From B30-G6 sp963701385 (GTDB lineage Bacteria; Desulfobacterota; Desulfobacteria; Desulfobacterales; B30-G6), in the NCBI GenBank assembly GCA_963701385.1, contig CAVOZW010000013.1:38651-102650 (forward strand): a stretch of DNA of 64,000 nt. The letters are read 5' to 3'. Below, piece by piece: positions 1 through 9,080 of this stretch (within the stretch, counting starts at the first letter, position 1; each line of letters starts with the position of its first letter). The notes under the pieces are model-generated. The model was not told where the DNA came from, did no database searches, and saw only the letters and a program-made list of their open reading frames with translations. The translations under genes and the position numbers were made by a program.

Positions 1-120
1 ATAGGGAATCGGCATAGCGTTTTCATCCACAACGATGCCGGTCACATCATCCTGATGAGAAGTGCATGAGGCCGATATCAAAAGCAGCCCCAGGCCAAGA
101 AGTGTCAGATACTTCATCAT
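1..120 (-). CDS. lipoprotein, C-terminus beyond window edge
   Basis: Only the first 40 codons are inside the window. The protein opens with a short hydrophobic signal (MMKYLTLLGLGLLLISASC) ending in a lipobox ISAS-C, so it is probably a lipid-anchored exported protein; the following residues (TSHQDDVTGIVVDENAMPIP) could begin a carboxypeptidase-regulatory-like beta sandwich (motif VTGxVVDENxxPIP), which is an inference from a short stretch. Its ATG overlaps the TGA of the upstream BNR-type lipoprotein gene (117-2399), so the two are probably translationally coupled and work together at the cell surface. Confidence 0.65.
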   Translation of the reverse strand, partial: MMKYLTLLGLGLLLISASCTSHQDDVTGIVVDENAMPIPY

Positions 121-2399
121 TCTTCTGTCTGCCCAAGTCGGAAAACACCACCACCCGTGGTTGCCGCATAAAGAACACTGCCGTCCGCCGAAAGTGCTAG
201 GTCGGCAACGGAGCGGTTTGACAACCCATTGTTCAGAACGGTCCAGGTCGCTCCTGAATCCGATGAGTAATAAACCCCCGCGTTTGAGCTTCCCAAATAA
301 AATACGCCCTGATTTTCTGAATCCGCTTCAATATCGACGATCGACATTTCCGGTATGAGCCCGGAAGCAGAAACCTGCCATGACTGGCCGCCGTCGAAAC
401 TGGTCATTAAACCACCATTCTGAAAACCGGCCAATATCTTATTCGAATCAAAGGGATCAATTGCAACCGAGATCAGAATAGGAGCGGTCACCGGGTCCGG
501 GTCCGTGTTCGAAGATGGAATCTGGGATGCGATCCCCTGGGTGACAATTTCCCATGTGATGCCACTGTCCGTGGATCGATAGATTGCATCGGGATATGCC
601 GCCGCGTATGCTGTTGTTTCATCGACAATTTTCAAGTCGAATACCTGGGCATCCGTCAAGCTGGTCTGTGCCCATGTCTCACCACCGTCCACCGAACGAA
701 TTATTCCTAAACCATTCCCGGAAAGGCAGGTTTGAGGGTTCAGGTAGCAATCAAGCGTTCCTGCCGTTGCCAGCACCAGGTCCCTCGTAAAGTTAGAGAA
801 TACAATGCGGGTGACCATATCTCCGATATTCGCCAGGTTACTCCACAGACCGGTATCCACAAATGTCCAAGACTGCCCGCCGTCCTTGCTGACAGCCGGG
901 TTGGGGCCTGCGTCGATCAGCGCCTCCATTATGTGATCCGCATCAAACGGGTCCACCGATACCACGACACCCTCTGGTTCACGTGCCGGAGCATACGACG
1001 TGCCCTGCCAGGCTGCGCCGCCGTTATTACTGATAAAGATCCCCATCCGGCTGGCACTGTATACCTTCGCCGGATCGTCTGCAGCCACATCGATCTGACG
1101 AAGGAGCGCACCTGTGTAGCCTTTGCTTGCCATATGCCATGTCGATCCGCCATCTTCGCTCAAGAAATTGCCGCCGATGTAATTATTGACAAAAATACGC
1201 ATGGAATTACGGGGGTCACACTGCATGTCAATAGGGAATCCCGCCAGCACTTCGTCAGTACCCCATAACTTGCCGGCAACCTCAGTCCAGGTATGCCCGC
1301 CATCCATACTTCGGTGTATCCCGTATATGGAACCAGCATACATCGCATCGGGGTTGTCGGTGCAGATTTCAACAACACTTGCATTTTCCAGCGCCAACAC
1401 CCGCTCCCAGTGGTCTCCGCCGTCCTCCGTAAGATAGACGGCCCCCAGACCTCCCAGCGCCGTCAAATAGGGGTCGTTGCCGGCGGCTGCAAGCAGAATG
1501 GCCGGATTTTGCGGATGCATGAACAGACTCCCGAAGTACAGCTCGTTTGGTAGAAAGCCATTGCTTTCATCCAATACCTGCCAGGTCGTCCCGCCGTCCT
1601 GACTTCGTAAAATGCCAACACCGCCCGGTTCCAGCGTGTTCGGATCGCTGTTGGCCGCCTCCCGGTCGAAAATACCTGTGGATACGTAAATCAGGTTGTG
1701 ATCTTGGGGATGGATCCAGATATAACGTGCCAGGTTGTCCCCATACCAGATACGCTGCCAGCTGTTTCCGCCATCAACGGTTTTATAAACAACGCCTTTG
1801 GTCATATCCAACCCCAGACCCGGTAATGCGATGTCATTGTTCCATTCCCAGCTTGAAATCTCCCCGGCCAGATAAACAACATTCGAGTTTCCCGGCTCAA
1901 CCGTAAAACCGCGAATCGTTAATGCCCGCTCTTCAATGCCGCTGCTGAGTGAGCGCCAATTCTGACCGGCGTCATCACTGCGGAATACACCACCGCCAAA
2001 CTGCGTGCCGACCCAAAGCGTATCAGGACTATTGGGATCGATGGTCAAACTGAAAACAGGGATGCCGTCACCGGAAGATCCAACCCGAGCCGTAATGCCG
2101 CTGTTGATCGGAAACCAGTTTTCCCCACCGTCCGTGCTTTTAAAAGCACCTCCCCAGGCATCCGTGACATACAGGACATCCGGGTCCCGCGGGTCCATAC
2201 GGATGTCGTATCCCAGCCCACCGGGAGGCCCCCCGGTGGAGACCCAAAGCCCAAACTCATAGGCTAATACGACCGGTTCAGTATTGCCGGTACTATCCCC
2301 ACCGTCCCCATTGTTCGGCGAAGATCCGTTACCGCTACAGGACATTATCAAAAGCACCAAGAGGGACAGCAGCGCCATGCAAGAAAAATGGTTTTTCAT
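117..2399 (-). CDS. sortilin/BNR-repeat (VPS10-like beta-propeller) lipoprotein
   Basis: This is a 760-residue exported protein. Residues 1-21 form a lipoprotein signal ending LIMSC, so Cys21 is the likely lipidation site. It is followed by a low-complexity Ser/Gly/Asn linker. The rest is made of repeated blades containing Asp-box motifs such as STDGGENWF, SDDAGQNW, SQDGGTTWQ, SVDGGETW and SSDSGATW, typical of BNR or sortilin-like propellers. Such propellers bind glycans or proteins; no sialidase active-site set is obvious. The start has a good ribosome site (AAAGAGG). The stop overlaps the start of the next lipoprotein gene. Confidence 0.85.
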   Translation of the reverse strand: MKNHFSCMALLSLLVLLIMSCSGNGSSPNNGDGGDSTGNTEPVVLAYEFGLWVSTGGPPGGLGYDIRMDPRDPDVLYVTDAWGGAFKSTDGGENWFPINSGITARVGSSGDGIPVFSLTIDPNSPDTLWVGTQFGGGVFRSDDAGQNWRSLSSGIEERALTIRGFTVEPGNSNVVYLAGEISSWEWNNDIALPGLGLDMTKGVVYKTVDGGNSWQRIWYGDNLARYIWIHPQDHNLIYVSTGIFDREAANSDPNTLEPGGVGILRSQDGGTTWQVLDESNGFLPNELYFGSLFMHPQNPAILLAAAGNDPYLTALGGLGAVYLTEDGGDHWERVLALENASVVEICTDNPDAMYAGSIYGIHRSMDGGHTWTEVAGKLWGTDEVLAGFPIDMQCDPRNSMRIFVNNYIGGNFLSEDGGSTWHMASKGYTGALLRQIDVAADDPAKVYSASRMGIFISNNGGAAWQGTSYAPAREPEGVVVSVDPFDADHIMEALIDAGPNPAVSKDGGQSWTFVDTGLWSNLANIGDMVTRIVFSNFTRDLVLATAGTLDCYLNPQTCLSGNGLGIIRSVDGGETWAQTSLTDAQVFDLKIVDETTAYAAAYPDAIYRSTDSGITWEIVTQGIASQIPSSNTDPDPVTAPILISVAIDPFDSNKILAGFQNGGLMTSFDGGQSWQVSASGLIPEMSIVDIEADSENQGVFYLGSSNAGVYYSSDSGATWTVLNNGLSNRSVADLALSADGSVLYAATTGGGVFRLGQTEE

Positions 2400-2833
2400 T
2401 GGAACCTCTTTTCAATAAGGAGTTAAAGCACCATGAATAAAGATATTGTATTATAAGTGATGAAACCAGATACCTTTGGCTAAATTGTCAACATTTACAT
2501 GCTATAAAATGGGATATGAATGTCCTTGATGTTTCATATCGTCAGTTCTGAGATAAAGTGTTCAAGTCTATCCTTGACTCTTGCCCCCAATTATTACTTC
2601 TAAACAACAAAACCCCACCTCCCAATATGAGAAGCAGGGTCTATAATCGTCACATACGCTCTCCATCTTTATAGTTAAAGGTTTGGAGCTGGCACTAAAG
2701 CATCAGCATGATTGCACAAACAAAAAGATAAAGCAAGATTTAGGTGTATATGCTTGACATTACAGGTTATCTTTGGCATTTTTTATGACGTCCCACGTCC
2801 ACCACACCGGCACTACCTCTACAGGAGCAACGC
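2400..2833. other. intergenic region between divergent genes
   Basis: These 434 bases are AT-rich and separate the BNR lipoprotein (minus strand) from the IHF-alpha-like gene (plus strand), so promoters for both should lie here. A TTGACA hexamer is present at 2754-2759, but no convincing -10 box follows at the usual distance. No protein-coding gene was recognised. Confidence 0.4.
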
Positions 2834-3121
2834 ATGGCACTAACAAAAGCGCACCTTATCGAAACAATTCGATCCACCAATAACCTGACGATGAAACAGA
2901 GCACAGATATTGTAGAGTCTCTTCTTGAAATCATGAAAGAGACCCTTGCATCTGGAGAAGATGTCCTGGTCAGTGGGTTCGGTAAGTTCCGTGTAAAACA
3001 AAAGGCTGAACGGAAAGGCAGGAACCCAGTCACCGGCGATGATATGATGCTGACGCCCAGGAAGGTTGTTACATTTAAGTGTAGCGGGAAACTGAGGGAG
3101 AGGGTTAATGACACCAAGTGA
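2834..3121 (+). CDS. ihfA: HU/IHF family DNA-binding protein, IHF alpha-like
   Basis: At 95 residues this is the normal size of the HU/IHF family, whose dimers bend DNA in recombination, replication and transcription. It starts MALTKAHLIETI like IHF alpha and keeps the beta-arm region (VLVSGFGKFRVKQKAERKGRNPVTGDDMMLTPRKVVTFKCSGKLRERVN). The DNA-intercalating proline region reads GRNPVTGD. The ribosome site CAGGAG precedes the start. The stop overlaps the next gene by 14 bases. A second, IHF beta-like gene lies at 9897-10184, so the two could form a heterodimer. The gene symbol is tentative because such islands often carry extra paralogues. Confidence 0.85.
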   Translation: MALTKAHLIETIRSTNNLTMKQSTDIVESLLEIMKETLASGEDVLVSGFGKFRVKQKAERKGRNPVTGDDMMLTPRKVVTFKCSGKLRERVNDTK

Positions 3122-3401
3122 TTTAATTGGTTTCAAAGGAAACCATATCAAACTGTCCGTGGACGATGATGATCTTGGTATTGCATCAGCAACTGATATT
3201 GCCAAAAAGAAAGCTAAGCAACTGAGTGACGATCCAATGCTGTTGTCATGGTACTGTGGAAAGACTGGTGAATACTATCCAAAAACAGAATGCGGTAGTT
3301 CTGGCAAACCTCCATGGATCATATTTGCTGAATCAAGGGGTGCTGACATCGCCATCAATATCAACGATGGTGAATACATTTTTTTGTTTCTATCTTTATA
3401 A
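3108..3401 (+). CDS. AF1514-like small protein (DUF5619-type)
   Basis: This 97-residue soluble protein resembles the AF1514 family of unknown function. The recognisable core is LLSWYCGKTGEYYPKTECG followed by PPWIIFAESRGADIAININDGEYIF. It overlaps the end of the IHF-alpha-like gene and has its own ribosome site (GAGGGAGAGGG), indicating translational coupling. A zinc-ribbon gene follows 27 bases later. The family assignment comes from remembered sequence features and the function is not known. Confidence 0.7.
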   Translation: MTPSDLIGFKGNHIKLSVDDDDLGIASATDIAKKKAKQLSDDPMLLSWYCGKTGEYYPKTECGSSGKPPWIIFAESRGADIAININDGEYIFLFLSL

Positions 3402-3428
3402 TAATCGACAGGACAAGGGTTAGGGTCA

Positions 3429-3605
3429 ATGGAGCGTGATACGATTAAATGCTTCTACTGTGGTGGTATCGCAAAGATCAAAGAACAAGACGATCTGAAG
3501 ATCGTATCCTGCCCAGAGTGCAAACGTGAGACTGAATTGGATAAGTACCAAGACATGTTTGACCTATGGTTGGGCGACATACGCAATAAAGATGGCGAAA
3601 GGTAA
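3429..3605 (+). CDS. small zinc-ribbon protein
   Basis: This 58-residue protein carries two CxxC-type pairs, CFYCGG at residues 8-13 and CPECKR at residues 28-33. They are spaced as in a rubredoxin-like or TFIIB-like zinc ribbon. No other domain is present. It is the third gene of the IHF-alpha/AF1514-like group and has AGGG upstream of the ATG. The stop is immediately followed by the start of the exonuclease remnant. It could be a nucleic-acid-binding or regulatory adaptor, but nothing in the sequence proves it. Confidence 0.7.
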   Translation: MERDTIKCFYCGGIAKIKEQDDLKIVSCPECKRETELDKYQDMFDLWLGDIRNKDGER

Positions 3606-3902
3606 ATGTTCATCTTCTTTGACACAGAAGCGACAAACTCAGATTCATAATTAACACACCGGCAGCGGGAAACACTTCAAATTGCTCTAAGCAGCCATGA
3701 AATATTTGTATGGATATGCGTTCGCAAAAATTGTTTCGGCGAAGGCATAGCCTGAATGCATAAGAGTCTGAAGATGGCTGAAGTGCCAAGGGATTATCTG
3801 CAATGGTTATCCAGTACTGATCTCGATGAGGATCTGGCATATACTGTACAGCACAATCTTGGTCAGCCAACACAGAGTATGGAATATGATTCCGGACTAT
3901 GA
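3606..3902 (+). pseudogene. remnant of 3'-5' exonuclease with C-terminal DUF3820-like domain
   Basis: Two coding scraps in order look like the two ends of one gene. At 3606 a frame reads MFIFFDTEAT and stops after 14 codons; FFDTExT is the first catalytic motif of DnaQ/RNase T-type exonucleases. At 3756-3902 a 48-codon frame contains VPRDYLQWL and TDLDEDLAYTVQHNLG, typical of the DUF3820 tail found in ExoX-like proteins. The catalytic middle, about 150 residues, is missing. The fragment directly follows the zinc-ribbon gene and was probably once part of that operon. Confidence 0.5.
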
Positions 3903-3942
3903 CTAATAACAGTATAAAGTATCAAAGAGGAGACTGAGAATT

Positions 3943-4813
3943 ATGCGTTTCTTAAAATTTGTGGTGGTTGCTGCTGTAGTTCTATGTTTTTCTTCACAGA
4001 TGATTTTAGCAGCTGAAGGAGTAATCGATACCAGCTTCAATTCACCAGATGGTTATGTCTTATGGGATGGAGGAAGCGGGTATGATAGAGGTCGAGATAT
4101 TGCGCTCCAGCCAGATGGTAAAATTGTCGTCACGGGATACCAAAACAATGGCACGGATGCTGACTTGTTTGTTATCAGATATAATGATGACGGTACTCTG
4201 GACACAGGCTTTGGTACCAATGGTGCTTTTACATATGATGGTGGAAATGGAGATGATGGAGGGTTGGCAATAGCCGTACAGTCAGATGGAAAAATAATTG
4301 CAGCTGGCTACCGATCAAACGGTACAGACATAGATTTTTTGGCATTAAGACTAACTACAGGCGGGACATTGGATTCTTCTTTCGGAGTACAGGGAACAGT
4401 CATCTATGATAGTGGACAGGGTACTGATCTGGCAAATGATCTCATGATTCAACCCGATGGGAAAGTCGTATTGACAGGACAATTGAGCACTGGCTCTGAT
4501 TCTGAAATCGCCTTATGGCGGTTGAATGTAAATGGGCAATTAGATGTTGGATTCGGTACGAACGGGGTCCTTCATATGGCAGAGGCAACGGATTTGACGG
4601 TGGGCTACGTATGGCACTGCAGTCTGATGGAAAAATCATAGTTACAGGATTGAGCCATAATTCATTGAATTACGATATCATACTCTTGAGATTTACCAAT
4701 GACGGTGGCTTCGATACCGTTTTGGGACCAATGGACTCTCACTATATGATGGTGGTGATTATGATAGAAGTTTTTTTATTTTTATGCCTAATAACACAGA
4801 AAATGAAAATTAA
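3943..4813 (+). pseudogene. delta-60 repeat secreted protein, broken by two frameshifts
   Basis: A good ribosome site (GAGGAG) and signal peptide (MRFLKFVVVAAVVLCFSS, cleavage near AAE) start a chain of delta-60 repeats of the form GxLDxxFGxxG...YDGGxxxDxGxxIAxQPDGKIVxxG. The first frame is lost near 4570. The repeat continues in another frame (GRGNGFDGG...LQSDGKIIVTG) until about 4719, and a third frame (FGTNGLSLYDGGDYDRSF) ends at TAA 4811-4813. Each break fits the loss of one base: a T in CATTATGGC near 4572 and a G in ACCGGTTTT near 4719. The intact protein would have about 290 residues. Assembly error is an alternative. Confidence 0.8.
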
Positions 4814-4950
4814 ATTGTAACTTTTATTATGATTGATCGTTATATGGATTAAAAAGAAAGGGGGGAATGTTAGAGGCTCAATAAGTTTTGGTGTTCATGT
4901 TAGAAGTCAACACAAATAACGATCAAAGCGCAAAATTGAAAGGAGAAAGC

Positions 4951-5379
4951 ATGTTTAATAAAATAAGTTTGGTCATTATAGGTGCCTTAGCAGTTATTGT
5001 TCTTTCAATCCCAACTTTATGTACAGCCAAAGAAGGACCTGGATCTGGCTCCGGAGCTGGTATAGGTCCTGGTGCTGGGGTAGGTCATGGTCCAGGAGCC
5101 GGAGTAGGTCCTGGAGATGGCATTGGTAATGGTGGCACGGGAGATAATGGCGGCAATGGTCCCGGCGACGGCACTGGTAATGGCGGAGTGGGTCCCGCAG
5201 ACGGTACTGGTAATGGCAATATGCCTGGGCCTGCACCAAATTCAGGAGATGGTATTGCTGATGGAAGTGGCCTTGACTCACCAAATGGACCAAACGGTAA
5301 GGGTTCAGATTCTGGCCAAGGTTATGGTGAACCGGCACCAAATTCTGGCGATGGTGATCCTGATGGGAGTGGCAGGTAG
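4951..5379 (+). CDS. glycine-rich secreted protein
   Basis: The start was placed at 4951, where AAAGGAGA precedes the ATG and a clear signal peptide follows (MFNKISLVIIGALAVIVLSI, cleavage near CTAKE). The mature part of about 115 residues is low-complexity and very rich in Gly, Pro, Asn and Asp. It has repeating units such as GPGAGVG, GDGIGNGG and GDGTGNGGVG, then two PAPNSGDG units. It contains no cysteine after the signal and no catalytic motif. It could be a surface, matrix or structural protein. A rho-independent terminator follows 45 bases downstream, so it is probably a single-gene transcript. Confidence 0.75.
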   Translation: MFNKISLVIIGALAVIVLSIPTLCTAKEGPGSGSGAGIGPGAGVGHGPGAGVGPGDGIGNGGTGDNGGNGPGDGTGNGGVGPADGTGNGNMPGPAPNSGDGIADGSGLDSPNGPNGKGSDSGQGYGEPAPNSGDGDPDGSGR

Positions 5380-5424
5380 CCACCCCGAAACAATTACGCC
5401 ATATTGCAACAAAGATCAAGACAA

Positions 5425-5455
5425 GGCAGGGCCAATTACGGTCCTGCCATTTTTA
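5425..5455 (+). terminator. rho-independent terminator of the glycine-rich gene
   Basis: GGCAGG at 5425-5430 pairs with CCTGCC at 5443-5448, extended by inner GCC/GGT pairing over a short loop. ATTTTTATT follows directly. Confidence 0.75.
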
Positions 5456-5860
5456 TTGTATGAATTGCCGATCCCTCCAACTTATATGCTGTTTTTGCAC
5501 TGGTATAATTGTTATGATATCATCAAATCGTTCGCCAAAGCATCATAAATGGAATCAGTGCAAACGAGGCTTATTTTCAACATATCAGTATCGCGATGAT
5601 AGTTGGTTTTCTGATTCCTGGAGATGTTTTTCGGAGATGTATGAGGACTAATTTATATCACCTGAATTTAATGATATTAATACATTGTTGACTATGATGA
5701 TTTTACCTGTTCTTTCCGAAACACTGTCTGACGTGGTAGCATCCTTCCTCGGTAAACACTCGGTTTTATATTATGTAGTTAGCCATATTCAGACCACCGC
5801 CTTAAATGTACGAATAATTTTTTACATTATCTTTTAAATTCAATTTGCAAAGGAATAGAA
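5456..5860. other. AT-rich intergenic region
   Basis: No gene was recognised here. The AT-rich stretch just before 5861 presumably holds the promoter of the cysteine desulfidase gene. Confidence 0.3.
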
Positions 5861-7144
5861 ATGGATAATACAGATAAGCGCTATAAAGCGTACCTTGATA
5901 TCTTGAAGGAAGAGCTTATCCCGGCAATGGGCTGTACGGAACCTATTGCTATCGCGTATGCTGCTGCACGGGCAAGGGAAGTCCTTGGTCGGAAACCAGA
6001 CCATGTCTTGATCGAAGTAAGTGACAACATTCTTAAGAACGTAAAAAGTGTAGTTGTCCCCAATACTGGGAACCTTAGAGGCATAGAAGCCTCAGCTGCG
6101 GCTGGGATCATTTCTGGTGATGCTGATAAAATCCTTGAGGTTATTTCATCTGTGGATGATGAAGGGCGAAGGGAAATTAAAGCCTTTCTTGAAAGCACCG
6201 AAATAAAGGTCTGCAAATCAAAAAGCAAAAAAACATTTTACTTACTTGTAACTGTTTTTAGCGGGGGATCTAAAGCGTCTGTTCAGATTTCCGACTTTCA
6301 TACCAATATAACTTTAATTATAAAAGATGATCAGATTATTTATCGGAATCAAACCTGTGACGAGATCAAGACTTCCAGCCTCACAGATCGTTCGGTTATG
6401 AATGTAAAAGATATTCTTGAGTTCGCTGAATCCGTAATGCTTTCAGACATCGAAGATCTGTTGCAGAGGCAGATTGAATTTAATACGAAAATAGCGGCGG
6501 AAGGACTTAAAGGGAATTGGGGTGCAAACATTGGCTCCGTCCTGCTTGAAGTCTGGGGCGATGACATTAAGGTACGGGCAAAAGCACTGGCTGCTGCAGG
6601 GTCAGATGCCAGGATGAGTGGGTGTGAACTTCCGGTTGTGATCGTTTCGGGAAGCGGCAATCAAGGGATTACTGCTTCAGTTCCAGTGATCGAGTATGCT
6701 AAAGAACTGGGCGTTGAGAAAGAAGCCTTGATTAGAGCTTTAGTTGTGTCCAATCTTGTTACCATACATCAGAAAACAGGGATTGGGAGGTTATCAGCAT
6801 ATTGTGGCGTTGTTAGCGCTGGAGTCGGTGCGGGGGCAGGAATTACCTGGCTCCATGGAGGGCGGTACAAGGAAGTTGCACACACAATTGTCAATGCCCT
6901 GGCAACGGTATCTGGAATAATATGTGATGGTGCCAAACCTTCATGTGCTGCAAAAATTGCCACTTCGATCGAAGCAGGGCTTTTAGGTTTCCATATGTAT
7001 CAAAGGGGGCAACAGTTCTATGGCGGGGATGGGATCGTCAAAAAAGGTGTTGAAAATACAATTGCCAACATCGGTAGGCTTGGCCGTGACGGAATGCGTG
7101 AAACCGATAAAGAGATTATACGTATAATGTTAGGAGATGAATGA
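5861..7144 (+). CDS. cyuA: L-cysteine desulfidase family protein (CyuA/YhaM, UPF0597)
   Basis: At 427 residues this has the full length of the family. These are oxygen-sensitive [4Fe-4S] lyases related to the alpha chain of serine dehydratase, converting L-cysteine to pyruvate, ammonia and sulfide. The N-terminal hallmark GCTEPIAIAYA is present (Cys24 region). Further conserved pieces are VVPNTG, the cysteine in MSGCELPVVIVSGSGNQG, HQKTGIGRLSAYCGVVSAG, and CDGAKPSCAAKI. The cysteines in these motifs are the likely cluster ligands and active-site residues. It stands alone, without the CyuP transporter or CyuR regulator next to it. In a sulfate reducer it could serve cysteine catabolism. Confidence 0.88.
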   Translation: MDNTDKRYKAYLDILKEELIPAMGCTEPIAIAYAAARAREVLGRKPDHVLIEVSDNILKNVKSVVVPNTGNLRGIEASAAAGIISGDADKILEVISSVDDEGRREIKAFLESTEIKVCKSKSKKTFYLLVTVFSGGSKASVQISDFHTNITLIIKDDQIIYRNQTCDEIKTSSLTDRSVMNVKDILEFAESVMLSDIEDLLQRQIEFNTKIAAEGLKGNWGANIGSVLLEVWGDDIKVRAKALAAAGSDARMSGCELPVVIVSGSGNQGITASVPVIEYAKELGVEKEALIRALVVSNLVTIHQKTGIGRLSAYCGVVSAGVGAGAGITWLHGGRYKEVAHTIVNALATVSGIICDGAKPSCAAKIATSIEAGLLGFHMYQRGQQFYGGDGIVKKGVENTIANIGRLGRDGMRETDKEIIRIMLGDE

Positions 7145-7398
7145 CGCCCTAAATTTTTGCTGGTATACGAAAATAATCACAGCCGACCAAACCTTGCACT
7201 CATAGGCTCTTCAGTGGTATCGTGGCGATGGCCAGATGGTATCGGGGCTTAATTTTTACTTGACAAGTACAAAAATAGAGGACAGGCTAACCAAATGTAA
7301 CTTATTAATTATAATAGAAAAATCAAGATTTGTTACGTCTTATCTCCATCTGTATTGGGATGATAATTTGTAAACAGCAAGAACCTATTAGGTAACAG

Positions 7399-7575
7399 AT
7401 GACTTATAATTTCGATCCTGACCGATGGTATGAAAATGAGCTTTTCGTAATTCACTCAAAGTATAAATCTGGCCAAATGACCCAACAAGAATATGATAAG
7501 GAAGTTGAAGAACTTGATCGAAAGCATAAGATGATGTGGAAAAGGCTTGATGGGTCTTACCAAATACCAAAGTAG
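7399..7575 (+). CDS. small conserved hypothetical protein
   Basis: This intact 58-residue frame starts MTYNFDPDRWYENEL. It continues with a charged helical segment (GQMTQQEYDKEVEELDRKHKMMWKRLDG) resembling a short C-terminal oligomerisation helix, and ends YQIPK. Codon use and the acidic/basic helix pattern support it as a real gene. It lacks membrane segments and cysteines. No function is known to me. Confidence 0.6.
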   Translation: MTYNFDPDRWYENELFVIHSKYKSGQMTQQEYDKEVEELDRKHKMMWKRLDGSYQIPK

Positions 7576-7599
7576 AGATCTGAATTTTGGTATAACTAT

Positions 7600-7650
7600 G
7601 AACCGCAAAAGCGAGCGCATTCCCCGTAGCTTGCTGCGAGGTTCTTCAAT
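7600..7650. repeat. dispersed stem-loop repeat, copy 1
   Basis: This copy begins GAACCGCAA, contains GCGCATTCCC, and ends with an imperfect hairpin around GCTTGCTGCGAGG followed by TTCTTCAAT. The same pieces recur at 19519-19600 and 33809-33883. The rest of the gap from 7576 to 7879 is AT-rich with no recognisable gene. Confidence 0.6.
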
Positions 7651-7879
7651 ATTTTCAATAAATCACAATTTATCATACGTAGAGATTTATTAGCGAAGTC
7701 TTCAGTTGTTCAATTGGTTATTTTTTTGTCCCTATTTGGGATGTTATCAAGACGTCTATTGGATATTAAGAGTCAGTAGTGACATCTCCTACTCATCAAC
7801 GACGTGAGGGGCCTCAAAAATACTGATACCATACTGTCAAGCGAAGTCCTGGCCAAAATGTCAGTCTTGTTAAGCCGAT

Positions 7880-8146
7880 TTATGATTCTGTCCTCCAAAA
7901 GCGAGTAGATACTAGATTGTAGAGCCAAGCAAAAATTGCACCTCCGATCAAACCATCCACAAATGCCCAGATAAATCCGATAAAACTGCCAACTGGAGAT
8001 ATGGTGAAGCCCAGATACAGGCGTCCAATTAAAGTCGGCTCACCAGTTGCCCCTTCAAAAGCGATTATCCACCAGGTCAATAAAAAAAGACCAAAGCCCC
8101 ATACTATTCCGCAGGTAAGTGAAAACGCTTTGACATTTATTTTCAT
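7880..8146 (-). CDS. small membrane protein, holin-like
   Basis: The protein has 88 residues and two or three hydrophobic segments: about 9-29 (LTCGIVWGFGLFLLTWWIIAF) and about 50-78 (PVGSFIGFIWAFVDGLIGGA followed by IFAWLYNLV). Proteins of this kind are often labelled bacteriophage holin, but they occur widely outside prophages next to slipin or NfeD genes. A ribosome site (AAGGTGCC) precedes the ATG. It lies 40 bases downstream of the slipin gene on the same strand and is probably co-transcribed. It may help anchor or modulate the slipin complex, which is an inference from position only. Confidence 0.65.
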   Translation of the reverse strand: MKINVKAFSLTCGIVWGFGLFLLTWWIIAFEGATGEPTLIGRLYLGFTISPVGSFIGFIWAFVDGLIGGAIFAWLYNLVSTRFWRTES

Positions 8147-8186
8147 TTTGGCACCTTCCTTTTTTGGGTGGCTATGTGCAATTTAA

Positions 8187-9080
8187 TCACGAGATTTCAT
8201 TTTCTCTTTTCTTCTCAGATAAAGCCGCAAGTCCACCGATAGCACCGAGGTTCATGGATTCCAATGCGGAGCTTGGAACGATTATCAATGATCCCTTTTC
8301 CTTCAGTCCTTCAAAAAGCATATTCATACCACGCAGTTGAAGTGCGACAGGATTGTCTTGGTATTGCTTACTGGCTTCCGCAAATTTTTCGGCAATTTCG
8401 GTTTCGGCTGTTCCGAGGATAATTCTGGCTTGGCGTTCTCGTTCAGCCTGAGCCTGTTTGCTCATGGCATCTGACAACGCAGATGGAATAACTATATCTT
8501 TTATCCCAACATTTTGGCAAGAAATCCCCCAAGGGTTCGTGTGTTCATCAAGAGTGTGCTGAAGATCTTCGGCAATTTTATCACGATTTTGCAAAAGATC
8601 TGCCAGCTCATGTCTACCGATAGTATCCCTTAAGCCAGTGAGAGTCATATAGGTAACCGCTTGAACATATTCCCTCACTTCTAAGGCTGCCTTTTCCACA
8701 TCCCAGACAGTCCAATAAACAACAGCGTCAACATCAACTGGCACCGTATCCTTTGTTAAGGTTTTTTCTGCGGTAATATCTGTTACCCTAACACGTTGAT
8801 CGATATACTCATTTACTCGATCAATAATGGGAATTATTAGGAAGATTCCAGGTCCTCTCAGACCAAGAAATTTACCCATTCTAAGTACAACGGCTTTTTC
8901 CCATTGGTCAGCGATCCGTATCGAGGCTGCAATAACCAGCAGCACGAATACAAGAATAGCAGCAATGCTCCAGTGGACCACATTTAATTGTTCCAGCAAT
9001 AGTCCAGTGATTGCAGCAATAACTATTAGTGTTATGGAAATTGGATTGATGCTCTTTTTTAATGTAGTATCTGGTTTCAT
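8187..9080 (-). CDS. slipin/stomatin-family SPFH protein
   Basis: This 297-residue protein begins with one or two membrane segments (residues about 12-52, ending VLVFVLLVIAASIRIADQWEKAVVLRMGKF). An SPFH domain follows, with GLRGPGIFLIIPIIDRV, VDAVVYWTVWD and LRDTIGRHELADLLQNRDKIAEDL. A coiled coil (AMSKQAQAERERQARIILG) and the helical tail ending in IGGLAALSEKK complete it. These are normal prokaryotic stomatin features. SPFH proteins oligomerise at the inner membrane and organise proteases or lipid domains. The usual NfeD partner is absent. Its ATG overlaps the stop of the GntR regulator gene by four bases. Confidence 0.9.
   Translation of the reverse strand: MKPDTTLKKSINPISITLIVIAAITGLLLEQLNVVHWSIAAILVFVLLVIAASIRIADQWEKAVVLRMGKFLGLRGPGIFLIIPIIDRVNEYIDQRVRVTDITAEKTLTKDTVPVDVDAVVYWTVWDVEKAALEVREYVQAVTYMTLTGLRDTIGRHELADLLQNRDKIAEDLQHTLDEHTNPWGISCQNVGIKDIVIPSALSDAMSKQAQAERERQARIILGTAETEIAEKFAEASKQYQDNPVALQLRGMNMLFEGLKEKGSLIIVPSSALESMNLGAIGGLAALSEKKRENEIS

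Noticed and set aside
4951..5379. Glycine-rich repeats as a collagen-like protein
   Set aside because: The repeat does not follow the Gly-X-Y triplet rule; it is only low-complexity Gly/Asp/Asn/Pro.
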